The notes beneath the pieces were generated by a model. The model did no database searches. It saw only the letters and a list, made by a program, of their open reading frames with translations, and was not told the origin of the DNA. From Bradyrhizobium sp. CCGUVB4N (lineage in GTDB: Bacteria; Pseudomonadota; Alphaproteobacteria; Rhizobiales; Xanthobacteraceae): a stretch of 64,000 nt of DNA. The stretch lies in assembly GCF_024199945.1 (NCBI RefSeq), contig NZ_JANADP010000001.1, forward strand, positions 2,170,001-2,234,000, given 5' to 3'. Position 1 is the stretch's first letter. Every line of letters begins with the position of its first letter. The position numbers were made by a program, and so were the translations under genes. Below are positions 24,148 to 33,208 of this stretch, piece after piece.

Positions 24148-25344
24148 TTGAACCGCGATAATCTCACTCACGCCGTGCGGGAACAATTGAAGCGGCTACC
24201 GGCCCCCCATGCCGCGCATTACGGCGTGGTTCCGCTGCCCCCGCCTGAGGATGGCGTTGCCGTGGGGGCGGTCCTTGCCCGGCTCAGGGCGGCGGATGCA
24301 GCCTTGGTGCGCATCGAGACGCTCGCGGCCGAACTAAAGGACCCGTATCTCATAAGCCGCATCTTGCCGCGGCGGGAAGCTGTCAGCAGTTCGGCGATTG
24401 AAGGCACCAACAGCACGCTTGACGAATTGCTGTCTGGTGAAGAAAGCGAAGATTCCCAGCAGGGCGAGGCGGTAGTTCAGGTGCGTGATTACGCGCTCGC
24501 GCTCGACGACTTCCTGCCTCGGGCCAGACAAGAGAAACTGGAAATCTTCACAAGCGGTTTGGTGCAGGATCTGCATCGCGCCGTCATGCGCGGCGACGCC
24601 GAATACAAAGACAAGCCCGGCGATCTTCGCCAGGTTGTCGTCTGGATCGGCGGCAGGGGCGATATCGCTTACTCAACCTACAATCCGACGCCGCCGTCGG
24701 ACATTGCCGCGTGTCTTGAGGGTACGATGAAGTACATGCGCTGCGAGGGCATGCAGGCGATGCACCAGAGCTTCATCGTCCGAATGGCGGTTGCGCACGC
24801 ACATTTCGAGGCGGTCCACCCGTTTCGTGACGGCAATGGCCGCGTTGGCCGTCTGCTTTTGCCATTGATGATGGCCGCTGAAGGCATGATGCCGATTTAC
24901 CTGTCACCGTACATTGAAGCCCACAAGACAGCTTATTATGAATCGCTCAAGGGGGCTCAGCAGCGCCTCGAATGGCATGAAGCGGTCGGCTTCATGGCGG
25001 ACGCGATTGTCGGCACCACAGATGAGCTCCTGAAGACCCGCGATGCCTTGTCTGCACTTGGCCATCTATGGCGGAAGCGGCGGAGGTTTCGCCAGGGCTC
25101 AGCCAGCCTGCGCGCACTCGATGTTCTGCCGCACTATCCCGTGCTGACCGTCAAGCGTCTGGCCTCGCTTCTCAGCATTACGGTGCCTGCAGCCTCGCAA
25201 GCGGTAGAGCAACTGGTCGAGAATAAAATCTTGAACGAGCGTACCGGCTACGCGCGCAACCGCGTCTTCGCCGCGCCCGACGCGCTATCGATCATTAACC
25301 GCCCCTTCGGCGAAGAACCCATTCTTCCCGGTGCAGACACCTGA
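24148..25344 (+). CDS. Fic family protein (AMP transferase type)
   Basis: 398 residues from TTG 24148. The Fic active site is HPFRDGNGRVGRLL (about res 220-233), and an inhibitory helix motif SSAIEGTNSTLDEL is upstream (about 82-95), the class II arrangement in which the Glu blocks ATP. An N-terminal Fic_N-type region and a C-terminal winged helix (LPHYPVLTVKRLASLLSITV) complete the usual Fic/DOC layout. Such proteins AMPylate target proteins on Ser/Thr/Tyr. It is divergent from the 188-residue gene and shares the 16-bp inverted repeat. Confidence 0.9.
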   Translation: MNRDNLTHAVREQLKRLPAPHAAHYGVVPLPPPEDGVAVGAVLARLRAADAALVRIETLAAELKDPYLISRILPRREAVSSSAIEGTNSTLDELLSGEESEDSQQGEAVVQVRDYALALDDFLPRARQEKLEIFTSGLVQDLHRAVMRGDAEYKDKPGDLRQVVVWIGGRGDIAYSTYNPTPPSDIAACLEGTMKYMRCEGMQAMHQSFIVRMAVAHAHFEAVHPFRDGNGRVGRLLLPLMMAAEGMMPIYLSPYIEAHKTAYYESLKGAQQRLEWHEAVGFMADAIVGTTDELLKTRDALSALGHLWRKRRRFRQGSASLRALDVLPHYPVLTVKRLASLLSITVPAASQAVEQLVENKILNERTGYARNRVFAAPDALSIINRPFGEEPILPGADT

Positions 25345-25563
25345 CGGCCGCCATGCCGGGTTGACAATTGGTGACGCCGCGAGTTGCGGCTTCGCCACGC
25401 CGTCGGTCATGCAGTCGGCTCGGACCTCCGTGAGACGCCAAGCGATTTTCCATAGCAAGCGATCCCGCAAATGCTCCATGATCACGCCGGAGGAAGGGCG
25501 ATTCGGTAGATGGTCGAGGCGATTCTCCGAAGGACACTCAAGAGAGTGGTTGACCTTGCATCG

Positions 25564-25810
25564 ATGCACAGCATCACGAGTGATGCGCTCATAGCGATGA
25601 GCAAGGACGATTATCAGGTTCTCCGTCGCGCGGCGACGCGCGCGCGGCTCGACAGGAAAGCGCGTTTCGTCTGCGCGAAATGCGGACATGCCGTCTATGC
25701 TCCGCGCGAAGGCCGGAGCGGCCAGCCCTACTGGAAACACCACCCGGGTGCCCCGCAACTTTGTCCCTGGTGGACGGGGACGCCGGCCAGAGAGCTGGCT
25801 CGGCAAATTC
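25564..25810 (+). pseudogene. CoiA/DUF6035-like zinc-finger protein, truncated by IS3
   Basis: The frame contains RFVCAKCGHAVYAPREGRSG and YWKHHPGAPQLCPWW, a treble-clef-like Cys/His cluster resembling the N-terminal zinc domain of CoiA-type or DUF6035 proteins. The usual nuclease-like downstream part is missing: the IS3 element begins at 25811, and the sequence after the IS does not clearly continue the protein. The start is uncertain (Met 25564 or 25594). Confidence 0.5.
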
Positions 25811-25878
25811 GGACAGTAGCTTAAGTGGATTTTCTGCCTGACAGCGGCGAGGATTCTTGCCGCGAATCAGGAGCGAAG

Positions 25879-26193
25879 ATGACGAAGAGGAGCCGCCGGA
25901 CGCATTCTCCGGCCTTCAAGGCTAAGGTGGCTTTGGCCGCCGTGAAGGGGGAGAAGACACTGGCCGAACTTGCGCAAGCGTTCGATGTTCACCCTAACCA
26001 GATCACGACCTGGAAGAACCAGCTCCTGGAGGGCGCCGCCGGCGTGTTTGGGCAGGACAAGGGATCGGCCGAGGCACCGGTCGATTTGAAGGCGTTAGAT
26101 GCCAAGCGACAAACTTCGTTTGCGCAGAGATCGGCGAGCTTGCGTTGGAGAACGATTTTTTGTCCGGCGCGCTCACCAAGGCGGGCCTGCTGA
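25879..26193 (+). pseudogene. IS3 orfA, frameshifted by a 23-bp insertion
   Basis: The first 77 residues are a normal IS3 OrfA helix-turn-helix: RRTHSPAFKAKVALAAVKGE and DVHPNQITTWKNQLLEGA. At 26107-26129 a 23-base stretch containing the small hairpin GCGACAAACTTCGTTTGCGC separates LKALDAK from the expected IGELALENDFLSGALTKAG, which is encoded in another frame from 26130. The leucine-zipper C-terminus is therefore lost. Confidence 0.65.
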
Positions 26194-27423
26194 GCGCAAG
26201 CGATGATCGACCGCGATCATGATCTGTCTGCTGTTCGCCAGGCAAAGGTCCTGAACCTCGCCCGCAGCACGATCTACTATGAGCCTCGGCCGGTTTCGGC
26301 CGAGGACCTTGCCTTGATGCGTCGGCTCGATGAGCTGCACCTCGATTACCCCTTCGCGGGAGCCCGGATGCTGCGATCGCTGTTGCGGCGTGAGGGTGTG
26401 CGGGTTGGCCGCCGCCACGTCGCGACGCTGATGAAGCGGATGGGGATCGAGGCGATCTATCGCCGTCCGAACACCAGCAAGCCGGCACCGGGCCACAAGA
26501 TCTACCCGTACCTGTTGCGCGGATTGAAGATCGAGCGGCCCGACCAGGCGTGGTCGATGGACATCACCTACATTCCAATGCGGCGTGGCTTCGTCTACCT
26601 CGCGGCGGTCGTTGATGTGTTCAGCCGACGGGTCCTGGCCCATCGCGTATCGATCACGATGGAGGCGGCCTTCTGCGTCGAAGCGCTCCAGGAGGCATTG
26701 GTGAAGCACGGCAGGCCCGAAATTTTCAACACGGATCAGGGCAGCCAGTTCACCAGCCTCGACTTCACCAGCATGCTGCTGGACGCTAAGATCGCCATCA
26801 GCATGGACGGCAAGGGCGCCTGGCGCGACAACGTGTTTGTCGAACGGCTCTGGCGGACGGTCAAATACGAGGATGTGGTGTGCTGTGAACGTCACTGTTC
26901 GAAATATGAACGGTGGCGATGCTTTATCGGAGATGAGGGTAGGCCCCTCGAAGTCGGCTTGCAGGAGCAGGCTTCAAACCGCCACGAGCTGCATTGGTCA
27001 AGAGCCATTGTGGTGAACGTCGATGGAAAAGGCGGAGCAAGACTCCGTCAGGTGAGGTTCAAGGAGACGAACGGAAGTAAACCGCTGATGACGTGTCGAA
27101 ACGTATCAAACGACGTCGAAACCGGGACCCAGACTTCTGTCCCGCGAATAAAGATTGAGGGGAGCCTGTCTACTGCTCAATCGGCGTCCGGCATGGAGGC
27201 GGCGTGACCTTGATCCAGGCTTTGGTAAGGAACTCAGGAACCTGTCGTCCCGATGCCAAGGGAGAAGCTCAAGCGGATGGACTCCGCGAGGGCGAGAGTA
27301 CCGATGCGGGACACAGGGGCGGAGTCGCTCGTAGTAGGGATGAAGGCTCTGTAACGGAGCTGGACCGAAGGGGTGACGTCGCCCGGCTTTATTATGTTGG
27401 CAACCCGCAAGGGGAGGACCAGC

Positions 27424-28683
27424 GTGGATAAAGCAAGACCGTTTAATATTTCCAAGCGCGAAGTATGGTTGGCTTATAAGCGAGTGAGGGAAAACCGCGG
27501 GGCGGTTGGCGTCGACGATCAAACGATCGCGGAGTTCGAGAAGGATTTGAGTAACAACCTTTATCGGCTCTGGAATCGAATGTCGTCGGGCAGCTACATG
27601 CCGCCACCGGTTCGTCGAGTTGACATACCGAAAGGGGACGGACGGGGAACGAGATCGTTAGGTATCCCGACCGTTTCTGACAGAATCGCCCAAATGGTAG
27701 TCAAGCGATATCTTGAGCCCGTCCTGGAACCAGTGTTCCACGATGACTCCTTTGGATATCGTCCCGGTCGGTCGGCGCATGATGCGTTGGCTGCGGCACG
27801 GCAGAGATGCTGGCGCTTTGACTGGGTGCTCGATCTCGACATCAAAGGCTTCTTCGACAACATCGATTGGGAGTTATTGATGCGAGCGGTGCGTCGTCAT
27901 ACCGACTGCGCATGGGTGCTGCTCTACATCGAAAGATGGCTGAAGGCACCCGTGAGCATGCCGGATGGCGCGCTGGTCAGCCGAGAGAAAGGGACCCCGC
28001 AAGGGGCAGTCGTCAGCCCAATCTTGGCAAACCTTTTCCTGCACTATGCGTTCGATCGTTGGATGAAGGAAAATAATCCAGACATTCCGTTCGAGCGCTA
28101 CGCGGATGATGCCATCTGTCACTGTCGCAGTGAGGCGCAAGCGCTTTCATTGCGGCAAGCGCTGGAAGCGCGGCTTGCGGCGTGTAAGTTGGAATTGCAT
28201 CCGCAAAAGACGAAGATTGTGTACTGCAAAGACTCGAACCGACCGAACGGTTATCCGGAGCAACGCTTCGATTTTCTGGGCTTTACGTTTCGACCCCGAC
28301 AATCGATGAATCGCGCTGGAAAGCTGTTCGTCAGTTTCTCTCCTGCGGTCAGCGACAAAGCGGCCAAGGCGATGCGCGAAGACGTGCGTCGCTGGAAGCT
28401 GCATCATCGCAACGATCTCGACTTGGAGAAAATCGCCCAATGGGCACGGCCAATTCTTGTTGGCTGGGTCAACTATTACGGGCGTTTTCATCGTTCGGCG
28501 CTTCGCAGGGCACTGCGCACGGTAGATCCATTTATCGTGCGGTGGGCACAGCGGAAATACAAAAGACTTCGAGGACACGCAAAGCGAGCGTGGGGCTGGT
28601 TGCGCGGGGTTAAATCCCGCCAGCCAAACCTGTTCGCCCATTGGTTCAACGGGTCTCCGGTTGGGGCGATAGGAGCCGGATGA
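27424..28683 (+). CDS. ltrA: Group II intron reverse transcriptase/maturase
   Basis: About 419 residues from GTG 27424, chosen because GGGGAGG lies 7 bases upstream. Reverse transcriptase blocks are intact: GIPTVSDRIAQMVVKRYLEP, WVLDLDIKGFFDNIDW, GTPQGAVVSPILANLFLHY and the catalytic FERYADDAICHC. The maturase X domain follows (WARPILVGWVNYYGRFHRSA). No HNH endonuclease domain is present, so mobility would rely on replication-fork primers. The end of the gene lies just before domain V. Confidence 0.93.
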   Translation: MDKARPFNISKREVWLAYKRVRENRGAVGVDDQTIAEFEKDLSNNLYRLWNRMSSGSYMPPPVRRVDIPKGDGRGTRSLGIPTVSDRIAQMVVKRYLEPVLEPVFHDDSFGYRPGRSAHDALAAARQRCWRFDWVLDLDIKGFFDNIDWELLMRAVRRHTDCAWVLLYIERWLKAPVSMPDGALVSREKGTPQGAVVSPILANLFLHYAFDRWMKENNPDIPFERYADDAICHCRSEAQALSLRQALEARLAACKLELHPQKTKIVYCKDSNRPNGYPEQRFDFLGFTFRPRQSMNRAGKLFVSFSPAVSDKAAKAMREDVRRWKLHHRNDLDLEKIAQWARPILVGWVNYYGRFHRSALRRALRTVDPFIVRWAQRKYKRLRGHAKRAWGWLRGVKSRQPNLFAHWFNGSPVGAIGAG

Positions 28684-28708
28684 GTCGAGAGGCTCACGTC
28701 CGGTTCTC
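28673..28708 (+). ncRNA. Group II intron domain V
   Basis: GAGCCGGATGAGTCGAGAGG is followed by CTCACGTCCGGTTCTC. The two arms pair as the 34-36 base domain V hairpin with a GNRA-like tetraloop (CGAGAG) and the two-base bulge (AC...CG), the catalytic core of the ribozyme. Confidence 0.85.
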
Positions 28709-28907
28709 GGAGGGCGTGGGGGTGGGATTCCCCCGCGCTACTCAACTATCTTCGTGCCTACGACAGCGTGTCTGAGGCGCGAGGGTCGATTACCAAGTAT
28801 TTGACGTTCTACAATCAGGGACGCCCTCACTCGAGCCTTGACGGACGCACGCCTGACGAGGCTTGCTTCGGCGCGCAAGCAATGGTGATGGCCGCATGAC
28901 CGTCGTT

Positions 28908-28966
28908 TACGATTTTGTCGTCGCTCTGGTCGGGCAACGCCCTCCCGACGCAACGACAAAATCGTA
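28908..28966. terminator. Long hairpin after IS3 orfB
   Basis: TACGATTTTGTCGT (28908-28921) and ACGACAAAATCGTA (28953-28966) are exact reverse complements, and an inner GTCGGG/CCCGAC pair forms a second stem in the loop. It starts 8 bases after the orfB stop, so transcription termination or insulation of the element is likely. Confidence 0.5.
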
Positions 28967-29025
28967 GAGCCCCGCGTTCAGCGTAACCCGGCAGGAATCC
29001 ACTTAATTTCCGCGGGGCGCTGTCC

Positions 29026-29466
29026 AAACAACCGGAGCCACCTCACACGGAGTCGCGCTGATCAACCGATTGATAGAATGATCGCGGGATTATCTAGCGA
29101 ATGTAGCGTCGCCTCCGATGCGGATCAATATCGGAATGGGCGGCATTCCCTACGAGAATCGAGAGTTGTGAATCTCAAATCTGGGGATTGACGCTGTCAC
29201 TTTTGTACGAAATGCACCGATCTCTCGCCGAGAAGAGTCGCTAGAGTGAGGAACGACGCCGAGGAGTCCCTCGATTCACAAAACGGGCGCTTGGCCCCGA
29301 TTCGCGCCCGTCGAGAATCCCAGGGCCTGACGATGCGGATAAAGTCTGGCTTGAGGCGCCGGGAATCTTGGCTCGATGGTGATCCTGTTGGTGGAGATGC
29401 TGCCACTCAGAAGTGATTGAATGAAAGGGCCTCGATCATACAAGACTGTCTCACGTCGAGCGTGGT
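29026..29466. other. Intergenic stretch, nothing recognised
   Basis: About 440 bases between the IS3 right end and the stop of the sigma-54 activator gene. Short open frames exist on both strands but show no domain, start signal or codon pattern. Confidence 0.4.
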
Positions 29467-31272
29467 CTAAAGCCCGAGACGGCGCAGTCGATAGTCCAGC
29501 TTTGGTCTGCTGATCTTCAACAGGCGCGCGGCGGCTGACACGTTGCCGTCCGTTTGGGTCAGCGCGGAGCGATAGGCGGCGGCCTCCATCTCTGCAAACG
29601 ACCCCTTCGCGAACGACGCGCCGCTGTTGAGCGCGGCGGTGTCTCTTTCGTCCGCCGACGATGGATCGAGACCGAGCAGCGGCGTGCGGCCCAACCGTCC
29701 GTCGCTGGTGAGCTGTATCGAGAAGGGCGGCAGCAGCTCCGAGCCGCTGAAGAGATGGCTGATGTCGATGATGCCGCCGTCGTCGGCATAGACGACGCCG
29801 CGCTCGATCAGGTTTTGCAGTTCACGGATGTTGCCGGGATAATCGTACTTCAGCAGCGCGTCGGTGGCGCGGCGGCTGAAGCCCGTGAGGTGCCGATCGT
29901 GCCGCGCGCAATAGATCCCGAGGAAATGTGCCATCAAGAGCGGGATATCGTCGCGGCGTTCGCGCAGCGGCGGGATGAGAATCGGAAACACGCAGAGCCG
30001 GAAATACAGATCCTGCCGGAACCGGCCGGCCGCGACCTCGGCGGTCAGGTCGACATTGGACGCGGCCACCACGCGGACGTTGAGCGAGATGGTCTTGCTG
30101 CCGCCGACGCGTTCGATCTTGCGCTCCTGCAGTGCACGCAGCACCTTGCCCTGCGCCGAATAGGTCAGTGACGCGATCTCGTCGAGAAACAACGTGCCGC
30201 CGGAGGCGCGTTCGAAATAGCCGGCGCGCGAGGCGATGGCGCCGGTATAGGCGCCTTTCTCCACGCCGAACAATTCGGATTCGACGAGCTGCTCCGGGAT
30301 AGCCGCGCAGTTGATCGCCACGAACGGACCGCCGTTGCGCCGACTCATGGCGTGAAGCTGGCTGGAGAACAGCTCCTTGCCGACCCCGGATTCGCCGACG
30401 AACAGCACGGTGGCATCCGTCGCGGCAACGCGTTCGAGCTGGCGGCGGGTGCGGACGAACGCGGCAGAGACGCCGACCGCGACGGTGCTGTCGTCGCCTG
30501 AGGGAGGTGGGCTTTGGTCCGCCGCGGCCGCGGTCTTGCCCACGGCATGCGCCGGGCGGCTCTTCCATTCCAGCCCAAAATAGCTGCGCTCGGGCGCGTC
30601 CTCGCCCCATGCATCGGCGTGCTGGCCGACCACCACGCAGCGTGGCGCGCCCATGCCGGCGCATTCGACCTCGCGGAAGATCACCGGCCAGCCGCACAGT
30701 TTGCTGGTGTAGCCGGAGGGATAGCCGACCTGTAGCCAGCAGACCGGTTCGCTGGCGAGGCCGTAGCTTGCAAGGTGCTCGGCGGCTTCCGAGGAATCCT
30801 CCCACAGGAACTCGCCAAAATACGTGCACTTGTCGCGATCGAATTCGAAATGCCGCGTCGTCACCTTGACGAAGCCCTCCAGCGTATGGACGCGCGGCCC
30901 GGCCGCGAGCGCGTGGGTGAGGTCCTCGTTCGGGAAGCGCTTCTGGATCAACTCCGCATCACGCATGCCCTGCATGTAGCCGACACGGGTGAACAGCGCG
31001 CGGGCGGTCTCGACCCCGAAGGCGTCGATGATCTCGCAACGGAGGCGCCCGAGCACCTGCGACTGCATCAGCACCATGCGCTGGTCGTTAAGCCAGATGC
31101 GGCCGTCGCCGAGCGCGAAGTGCAGCGACTCGGCGAGATCGTTGAAGGTCGGCGCGGCGCCGGTCTCGAGCTCGCTGCTCGCGCCGCGGGTGAGAATCCG
31201 GGCGGCCCGGCGGGAGGCCTCCGCCAGCGAAATCCGGGTTTCACGCTCCGCCATGTGGCGCCTCATATTCAT
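29467..31272 (-). CDS. XylR/DmpR-type sigma-54 dependent activator
   Basis: 601 residues. The N-terminal XylR_N and V4R sensor (about 45-215) ends in the cysteine-rich CGWPVIFREVECAGMGAPRC, the aromatic-effector pocket in MopR/XylR relatives. The AAA+ domain has Walker A FVGESGVGKELFSSQLH, GAYTGA in place of GAFTGA, Walker B GGTLFLDEIASL and RFRQDLYFRLCVF. The Fis-type helix-turn-helix (GNVSAAARLLKISRPKLDYR) is at the end. It is divergent from the aryl-alcohol operon and should activate it when an aromatic effector binds. Confidence 0.93.
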   Translation of the reverse strand: MNMRRHMAERETRISLAEASRRAARILTRGASSELETGAAPTFNDLAESLHFALGDGRIWLNDQRMVLMQSQVLGRLRCEIIDAFGVETARALFTRVGYMQGMRDAELIQKRFPNEDLTHALAAGPRVHTLEGFVKVTTRHFEFDRDKCTYFGEFLWEDSSEAAEHLASYGLASEPVCWLQVGYPSGYTSKLCGWPVIFREVECAGMGAPRCVVVGQHADAWGEDAPERSYFGLEWKSRPAHAVGKTAAAADQSPPPSGDDSTVAVGVSAAFVRTRRQLERVAATDATVLFVGESGVGKELFSSQLHAMSRRNGGPFVAINCAAIPEQLVESELFGVEKGAYTGAIASRAGYFERASGGTLFLDEIASLTYSAQGKVLRALQERKIERVGGSKTISLNVRVVAASNVDLTAEVAAGRFRQDLYFRLCVFPILIPPLRERRDDIPLLMAHFLGIYCARHDRHLTGFSRRATDALLKYDYPGNIRELQNLIERGVVYADDGGIIDISHLFSGSELLPPFSIQLTSDGRLGRTPLLGLDPSSADERDTAALNSGASFAKGSFAEMEAAAYRSALTQTDGNVSAAARLLKISRPKLDYRLRRLGL

Positions 31273-31279
31273 GAAATGA

Positions 31280-31313
31280 TGAAATAGTGCCCGATCTAAT
31301 CTTCACTATTTCA
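31280..31313. promoter_or_regulatory. Inverted repeat, probable upstream activator site
   Basis: TGAAATAGTG (31280-31289) and CACTATTTCA (31304-31313) are perfect 10-bp arms with a 14-base spacer, about 130 bases upstream of the -24/-12 promoter. Spacing and symmetry fit binding of the XylR-type dimer, and the position also allows autoregulation. Confidence 0.6.
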
Positions 31314-31439
31314 CAAATAATCGCGAATGGAAGTCCCCGCCGACGAACGGCTGCCGCATCGTGACTCGCGTTTCTAAGTATCTGTCTAAATTATATAATT
31401 TTTCGATTTTGCGATCTGGCCGGATCCCGCCGGATTCAC

Positions 31440-31455
31440 TGGCACCGGCCTTGCT
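31440..31455 (+). promoter_or_regulatory. Sigma-54 (-24/-12) promoter
   Basis: TGGCACCGGCCTTGCT matches the RpoN consensus TGGCAC-N5-TTGCW exactly in sequence and spacing. It faces the aldehyde dehydrogenase operon, about 195 bases before its start, next to a divergent sigma-54 activator gene. Confidence 0.85.
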
Positions 31456-31648
31456 ATTCGCTCTCCCATTCGCGGGAGGAAGCGAGGCAAGAGGACCGGG
31501 TCACGGTCCCGAAAAAGGAGTGGGGCGCCATCAGGCCGCCGCGCGCAAGGCAGTCGTCTTGCCTCTCTTTCTCCCCGGCAGGCAGGCCGCGGTCGCAACG
31601 ACCGTGCAGTCAAACAATCCGCATCGGGCGGAACGGGAGGAAATTTCG

Positions 31649-33124
31649 ATGAACATGCAGGCGCGCGATTTCATTGCCGTCGACCGGTGGCGCGGCAAGG
31701 CATTTTTGGGCGAATGGAGCGCCACCGATGGCGGCGCGATGGAGATCAGCGATCCGGCGACGCGTGCGGTGCTCGGTTCAGTCGGCATCGCCGATCCGAA
31801 GGACATCGCCAGGGCCGCCCGCGAAGCGCGCCAGGCTCAGGCGGCATGGGCGTTGAGGCTGCCGCAGGAGCGCGCGGCGATTCTCAACAAGGCGGCGGAT
31901 CTGCTCGAGCAGAACGGCGAGGAACTGATCGGCTGGATCATGCGCGAGAGCGGCTCGATCCAGCCCAAGGCGGCGATCGAGATCGAGCATGGCGCTGGTT
32001 TCGTGCGCCATGCGGCTGCCGTTGTGACCGAGCCGAACGGCATCATGCTGCCATCGATGGAGGCGGGGAGGTCGAACACCGCCAAGCGCGTGCCCCATGG
32101 CGTTGTCGGCGTGATCTCGCCGTTCAACTTCCCGCTTGTGCTCTCCATTCGCGCCATCGCCGCGGCGCTCGCGGTGGGCAACGCCGTGGTCCACAAGCCC
32201 GATCCGCGCACCGCGGTATCAGGCGGAATCATCATCGCCCGCATCTTCGAGGAAGCGGGCCTGCCCAGGGGCGTCCTTCAGGTCGTGCCGGGTGGCGCGG
32301 CCGCGGGCGAAGCGATGTGCTCCGATCCCAACATCGCGATGATCTCCTTCACCGGCTCGGCGGAAGGCGGCAGCAAGGTCGGCGAGGTCGCTGGCCGCCA
32401 TCTCAAGAAGGTGCAGCTCGAGCTCGGCGGCAAGAACTCGCTGATCGTGCTCGACGATGCCGATGTTGATGTGGCGGCGTCCAATGCCGCCTGGGGCGCC
32501 TTCCTGCATCAGGGGCAGATCTGCATGTCGACCGGTCTCGTGCTCGCGCATGCGAATATTGCGGAAGCGCTGGCGACGAAGGTCGCCGACAAGGCGCGGC
32601 ATCTGCCCGCGGGCGATCCGTCGTCCGGGCAGGTTGCGCTCGGTCCCATCATCAGCGATGCGCAGGTCGCGAAGATCCAGGCGATCGTCGACGATGCGGT
32701 AGCGAAGGGTGCGCGGCTGCTGGCCGGCGGCAACCATGACGGACGCTATTACCAGGCGACCGTGCTCGCCGGCGTGAAGCCCGGCATGCGCGCGTTCGAG
32801 GAGGAAATTTTTGGACCCGTTGCCTGCCTCGTCAGCTTCGCCAGCGACGATGAAGCGGTCGAGCTTGCCAATCGCTCCGACTATGGCCTCGCCGCCGGCG
32901 TGATTTCCGGCTCGATCGCGCGGGCGCGCGCGGTCGGCGATCGCCTTGCGGTCGGCCAGCTCCACATCAACGACCAGACCGTCAATGGCGGGCCGTTCGC
33001 GCCGTTCGGTGGGCGCGGCCGTTCCGGCAACGGCAGCCGCATCGGCGGGCCCGCGATCTGGGAGGAGTTCACGCAATGGGTGTGGACCTCGGAGAAGCCG
33101 CAAGCGACGCCGTATCCGTTCTGA
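31649..33124 (+). CDS. Benzaldehyde dehydrogenase-like NAD-dependent aldehyde dehydrogenase
   Basis: 491 residues from ATG 31649, preceded by GGGAGG. The aldehyde dehydrogenase fold is complete: ISPFNFPLVLSIRAIAAALA, nucleotide region FTGSAEGGSKVGEVAG, general base Glu in LELGGKNSLIVLDDAD and the nucleophile Cys in FLHQGQICMSTGLVLAH. The HQGQICMSTG block is characteristic of benzaldehyde and vanillin dehydrogenases (XylC-like). It would oxidise an aromatic aldehyde to the acid. It is first in an operon with an aryl-alcohol dehydrogenase and an esterase under a sigma-54 promoter. Confidence 0.88.
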   Translation: MNMQARDFIAVDRWRGKAFLGEWSATDGGAMEISDPATRAVLGSVGIADPKDIARAAREARQAQAAWALRLPQERAAILNKAADLLEQNGEELIGWIMRESGSIQPKAAIEIEHGAGFVRHAAAVVTEPNGIMLPSMEAGRSNTAKRVPHGVVGVISPFNFPLVLSIRAIAAALAVGNAVVHKPDPRTAVSGGIIIARIFEEAGLPRGVLQVVPGGAAAGEAMCSDPNIAMISFTGSAEGGSKVGEVAGRHLKKVQLELGGKNSLIVLDDADVDVAASNAAWGAFLHQGQICMSTGLVLAHANIAEALATKVADKARHLPAGDPSSGQVALGPIISDAQVAKIQAIVDDAVAKGARLLAGGNHDGRYYQATVLAGVKPGMRAFEEEIFGPVACLVSFASDDEAVELANRSDYGLAAGVISGSIARARAVGDRLAVGQLHINDQTVNGGPFAPFGGRGRSGNGSRIGGPAIWEEFTQWVWTSEKPQATPYPF

Positions 33125-33208
33125 ACCGTTCCGCAATCCCGCACGGCTTCCGGCGCCTCGCGTGCCGGGAGCCTTCCATTTCAAAACGTTTGACCTCTGG
33201 AGACCAGG

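Larger units (their letters stand above)
26878..28746 (+). mobile_element. Group II intron, about 1869 bases
   Basis: The 5' end GTGTGCTGTG matches the GUGYG consensus. The 3' end ...CTCAAC finishes in AC, as required. The ends were placed by restoring the OrfB frame (KYEDV then YLRAYD). A domain V hairpin and a domain VI-like hairpin (GCGTGGGGG/CCCCCGCGC) close the intron. It encodes a reverse transcriptase/maturase. Confidence 0.88.
26203..28899 (+). pseudogene. IS3 orfB transposase split by a group II intron
   Basis: Exon 1 (26203-26877) gives a DDE transposase: ARSTIYYEPRPVSAEDLALM, first Asp in AWSMDITYIPMRRGFVY, second in NTDQGSQFTS, Glu in NVFVERLWRTVKYEDV. Exon 2 (28747-28899) continues YLRAYDSVSEARGSITKYLT to SSLDGRTPDEACFG and the stop. 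Joining 26877 to 28747 restores one frame, so splicing would give a full OrfB. OrfA is already frameshifted, so the element is probably immobile. Confidence 0.85.
25811..29025. mobile_element. IS3-family element carrying a group II intron
   Basis: The ends show GGACAG plus an AAGTGGATT block in inverted orientation (left 25811-25830; right about 28995-29025). OrfA and orfB lie on the plus strand. The right terminal repeat has about 12 more bases between the two blocks than the left, so the ends are not a perfect pair. No clear target duplication is seen. A group II intron occupies 26878-28746. Confidence 0.75.

Noticed and set aside
29197..29406. 69-codon minus-strand frame after the sigma-54 activator
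   Set aside because: No RBS, no domain; the stretch appears non-coding.
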